This document shows, piece by piece, positions 5,833 through 7,510 of a stretch of DNA of 7,510 bases (within the stretch, counting starts at the first letter, position 1; every line of letters begins with the position of its first letter). Below the pieces are notes generated by a model. That model was not told the origin of the DNA. It made no database searches and was given only the letters and a program-made list of their open reading frames with translations. A program made the translations under genes and the position numbers. This DNA comes from Flavobacteriales bacterium (lineage in GTDB: Bacteria; Bacteroidota; Bacteroidia; Flavobacteriales_D; Sanyastnellaceae): positions 1 through 7,510 of the forward strand of contig JAPKAW010000084.1 in assembly GCA_028825055.1 (NCBI GenBank), read 5' to 3'.

Positions 5833-6773
5833 GCATCCAATGCTTTGACCGCTGCAGTCAAACGTGGAAGCACTTCAAAGGCGTCCCCCACGATCCCATA
5901 ATCCGCAGCTTTAAAAAACGGCGCTTCGGGATCGGTATTGATCACGACGATGACTTTGGATTGATTCACTCCGGCTAGATGCTGAATCGCACCTGAAATA
6001 CCGGCTGCGATATAGACATTTGGACGAATGGTGATTCCCGTTTGGCCAACATGCTCATGATGAGGGCGCCAACCAATATCAGACACCGGACGCGAACACG
6101 CGGTTGTCGCACCGAGTGCATTGGCTAAATCCTCTACAATCCCCCAATTTTCAGGTCCCTTCAAACCTCTTCCTGCACTCACTACCAATTCAGCCTCTGG
6201 AAGCGGAGTTTGTCCATCCGCACTCGCAGCGGCAAAACCTGTAATCTGCTCTCTCGCTTCACCTACTTCTGCAGAAAATGGAGCTACAGCAGCTGGGCTA
6301 CCTCCATCACGCACACCAAAAGCATTGGGCGTCACAGAATAAACAACAACCTCTGAAGACACTATAACGTCCGCCATTGCTTTACCAGAGAATACGCTTT
6401 TACGAACGGCGCCTTCTTTTGGCAATTCTGTCACACCACTCACCATCCCCGCGTTCAATCGCACAGCCAATCGGGGCCCAACTGCCCTGCCTGTATGGTC
6501 ATGGGTTAGGATAACCGTTTTTGCGCCACACTCTTCCGCAGCCGCTGCGGCCAAACGGGTCCATTGGCTGCTGTCGGCAAGTTCGTCTGCACATTGCAAA
6601 ACCCGGACTATCCCAGTCGCTCCCAAACCTCCATCGGTCTGCATGGATCCTGCCACAAGGGCAACAGCCTCTAAGCTTTGGTCTTTAGCAAATGCTGCTG
6701 CGTATGACGCCGCTTCCAACCCTCCCTTAGTGGGTCGACCGTTATTAAGGGGAACAATAGCTAGTACTGACAT
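5829..6773 (-). CDS. etfA: Electron transfer flavoprotein alpha subunit
   Basis: EtfA binds FAD and, with EtfB, passes electrons from acyl-CoA and other flavin dehydrogenases to ETF-quinone oxidoreductase in the cytoplasm. The 314 residues match the family length. The N-terminal adenine-nucleotide-hydrolase-like fold covers about 1-180 and the FAD-binding domain about 195-314. FAD motifs are SAGRGLKGPENW (199-210), SRPVSDIGWRPHHEHVGQTG (227-246) and the EtfA signature around YIAAGISGAIQHLAG (254-268). NTDPEAPFFKAADYGIVGD (279-297) follows. A TTG two codons upstream would overlap etfB by four bases. I choose ATG 6773 because it gives the standard MSVLAIVP N-terminus and sits 2 bases after the etfB TGA, a coupled arrangement. 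Nothing looks damaged. Confidence 0.97.
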   Translation of the reverse strand: MSVLAIVPLNNGRPTKGGLEAASYAAAFAKDQSLEAVALVAGSMQTDGGLGATGIVRVLQCADELADSSQWTRLAAAAAEECGAKTVILTHDHTGRAVGPRLAVRLNAGMVSGVTELPKEGAVRKSVFSGKAMADVIVSSEVVVYSVTPNAFGVRDGGSPAAVAPFSAEVGEAREQITGFAAASADGQTPLPEAELVVSAGRGLKGPENWGIVEDLANALGATTACSRPVSDIGWRPHHEHVGQTGITIRPNVYIAAGISGAIQHLAGVNQSKVIVVINTDPEAPFFKAADYGIVGDAFEVLPRLTAAVKALDA

Positions 6774-6775
6774 GA

Positions 6776-7510
6776 TCAAATTACTTTGGCTTCTTCACGA
6801 AGTAAACGAATGAGTTCTTCCGCTTGGTCTGCAGGAATAATTTTGCAAGCTCCTTTTTCGGGAGGAAGTGAAAACTGACGCACAGAAGACATTGCTGTTC
6901 CTTCTGCTTGCTCCACTTTCAATGATTTCGATCGAGCAGACATGATTCCACGCATATTCGGGATTCGCTGTTCTGCCATCCCTTTGGACGCACTCAAAAC
7001 CAGCGGCAAGGTCACTTTTACATGCTCTGTTCCTCCAGCCGCTTCGCGTTTCAAGGATGCTGCGTTGCCTTCAATTTCCAAATGAGTTGCCAATGCAACG
7101 AAAGGCCAGTCAAGCATTTCAGCTAGCATAGCAGGAACCATTGATCCATTGTGGTCGATTGTTTCCTTGCCACACAAAATCAAATCAAACGCCTGGGTTT
7201 TGGCGTAGGATGCGATAAGTTGTGCTGTTTGCATTGCGTCCGTTGGTTCAGCATCCATTCGGACTGCATCGTCCGCGCCAATTGCAAGGGCTTTACGGAT
7301 CACAGGGTCACAAACAGCTCCTCCAACTGTAATCACTGAAACTGTGCCACCGTGGACCTCCTTCAGTTCAATTCCACGCACCAAAGCATACCATTCATCG
7401 TATGGATTAACGATGTATTGAACCCCGCTCGAATCAAATGTCTTGCCTCCGTCTGTAAAGGCAATGCGACTTGTCGTATCCGGAGCTTGACTAATGCAAA
7501 CTAGAATTTT
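6776..7510 (-). CDS. etfB: Electron transfer flavoprotein beta subunit, start codon cut off by the edge
   Basis: EtfB is the partner of EtfA and in classical ETFs binds AMP. The open frame continues from the TGA at 6778-6776 to base 7510 without a stop, giving 244 residues. The first readable ones are KILVCISQAPDTTSRIAF, where family members normally read MKILV; only the initiator Met seems to be missing, for an expected 245 residues, the usual size. Recognisable regions (Met as residue 1) are VNPYDEWY (35-42), the nucleotide-binding loop CGKETIDHNGSMVP (114-127) and the EtfB signature LKREAAGGTE (154-163). An internal TTG at 7384 gives an apparent shorter 202-residue frame, which is wrong because it would remove the N-terminal strand of the fold. 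Any promoter or upstream partner, such as an acyl-CoA dehydrogenase, lies outside the window. Confidence 0.96.
   Translation of the reverse strand, partial: KILVCISQAPDTTSRIAFTDGGKTFDSSGVQYIVNPYDEWYALVRGIELKEVHGGTVSVITVGGAVCDPVIRKALAIGADDAVRMDAEPTDAMQTAQLIASYAKTQAFDLILCGKETIDHNGSMVPAMLAEMLDWPFVALATHLEIEGNAASLKREAAGGTEHVKVTLPLVLSASKGMAEQRIPNMRGIMSARSKSLKVEQAEGTAMSSVRQFSLPPEKGACKIIPADQAEELIRLLREEAKVI

Noticed and set aside
5539..5978. Two overlapping plus-strand frames across the BFN and etfA region
   Set aside because: Both are opposite well-supported genes and have no recognisable features.
1..7510. Possible defence, mobile or biosynthetic cluster
   Set aside because: No transposase, integrase, toxin-antitoxin, restriction, CRISPR or synthase genes are present; most genes belong to housekeeping families.

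Overview
This window reads as ordinary chromosomal DNA from a member of the Bacteroidota, probably Flavobacteriales. The lineage call rests on three things. It carries a DUF3127 gene and a bifunctional nuclease with a C-terminal UVR motif, both common in that phylum. Most start codons lack a convincing Shine-Dalgarno sequence. Two gene starts are preceded by the Bacteroidota-type -7 motif TAnnTTTG. Genus or species cannot be named from the sequence alone.

Layout, following transcription, which is almost all on the minus strand from right to left. etfB (complete except for its start codon, cut by the window edge) and etfA encode the two subunits of an electron-transfer flavoprotein. After a 51-base gap with a good candidate promoter come a DUF151 bifunctional nuclease, purE (purine synthesis) and a flavin reductase-like FMN protein, separated by only 7 and 2 bases, so they are very probably co-transcribed. 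A 68-base gap leads to a small DUF3127 protein whose acidic tail resembles that of single-stranded DNA-binding protein, and then to an M16 zinc peptidase with an intact active site. Next is the only plus-strand gene, convergent with the peptidase: a 135-residue protein built of four 25-residue repeats. Divergent from it is a 12-helix MFS transporter on the minus strand, followed by a complete 69-residue coiled-coil ORF at the left edge.

The genes do not form one pathway. ETF and the flavin reductase handle flavin electrons, PurE makes purines, and the M16 peptidase, DUF3127 protein and bifunctional nuclease look like housekeeping genes. The least explained pieces are the 25-residue repeat protein, the DUF3127 protein with its SSB-like tail, and the small coiled-coil ORF. 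I found no mobile element, CRISPR array, tRNA, rRNA, prophage or defence cassette. No gene-free stretch exceeds about 100 bases. I do not see strong evidence for an undescribed multi-gene system here.
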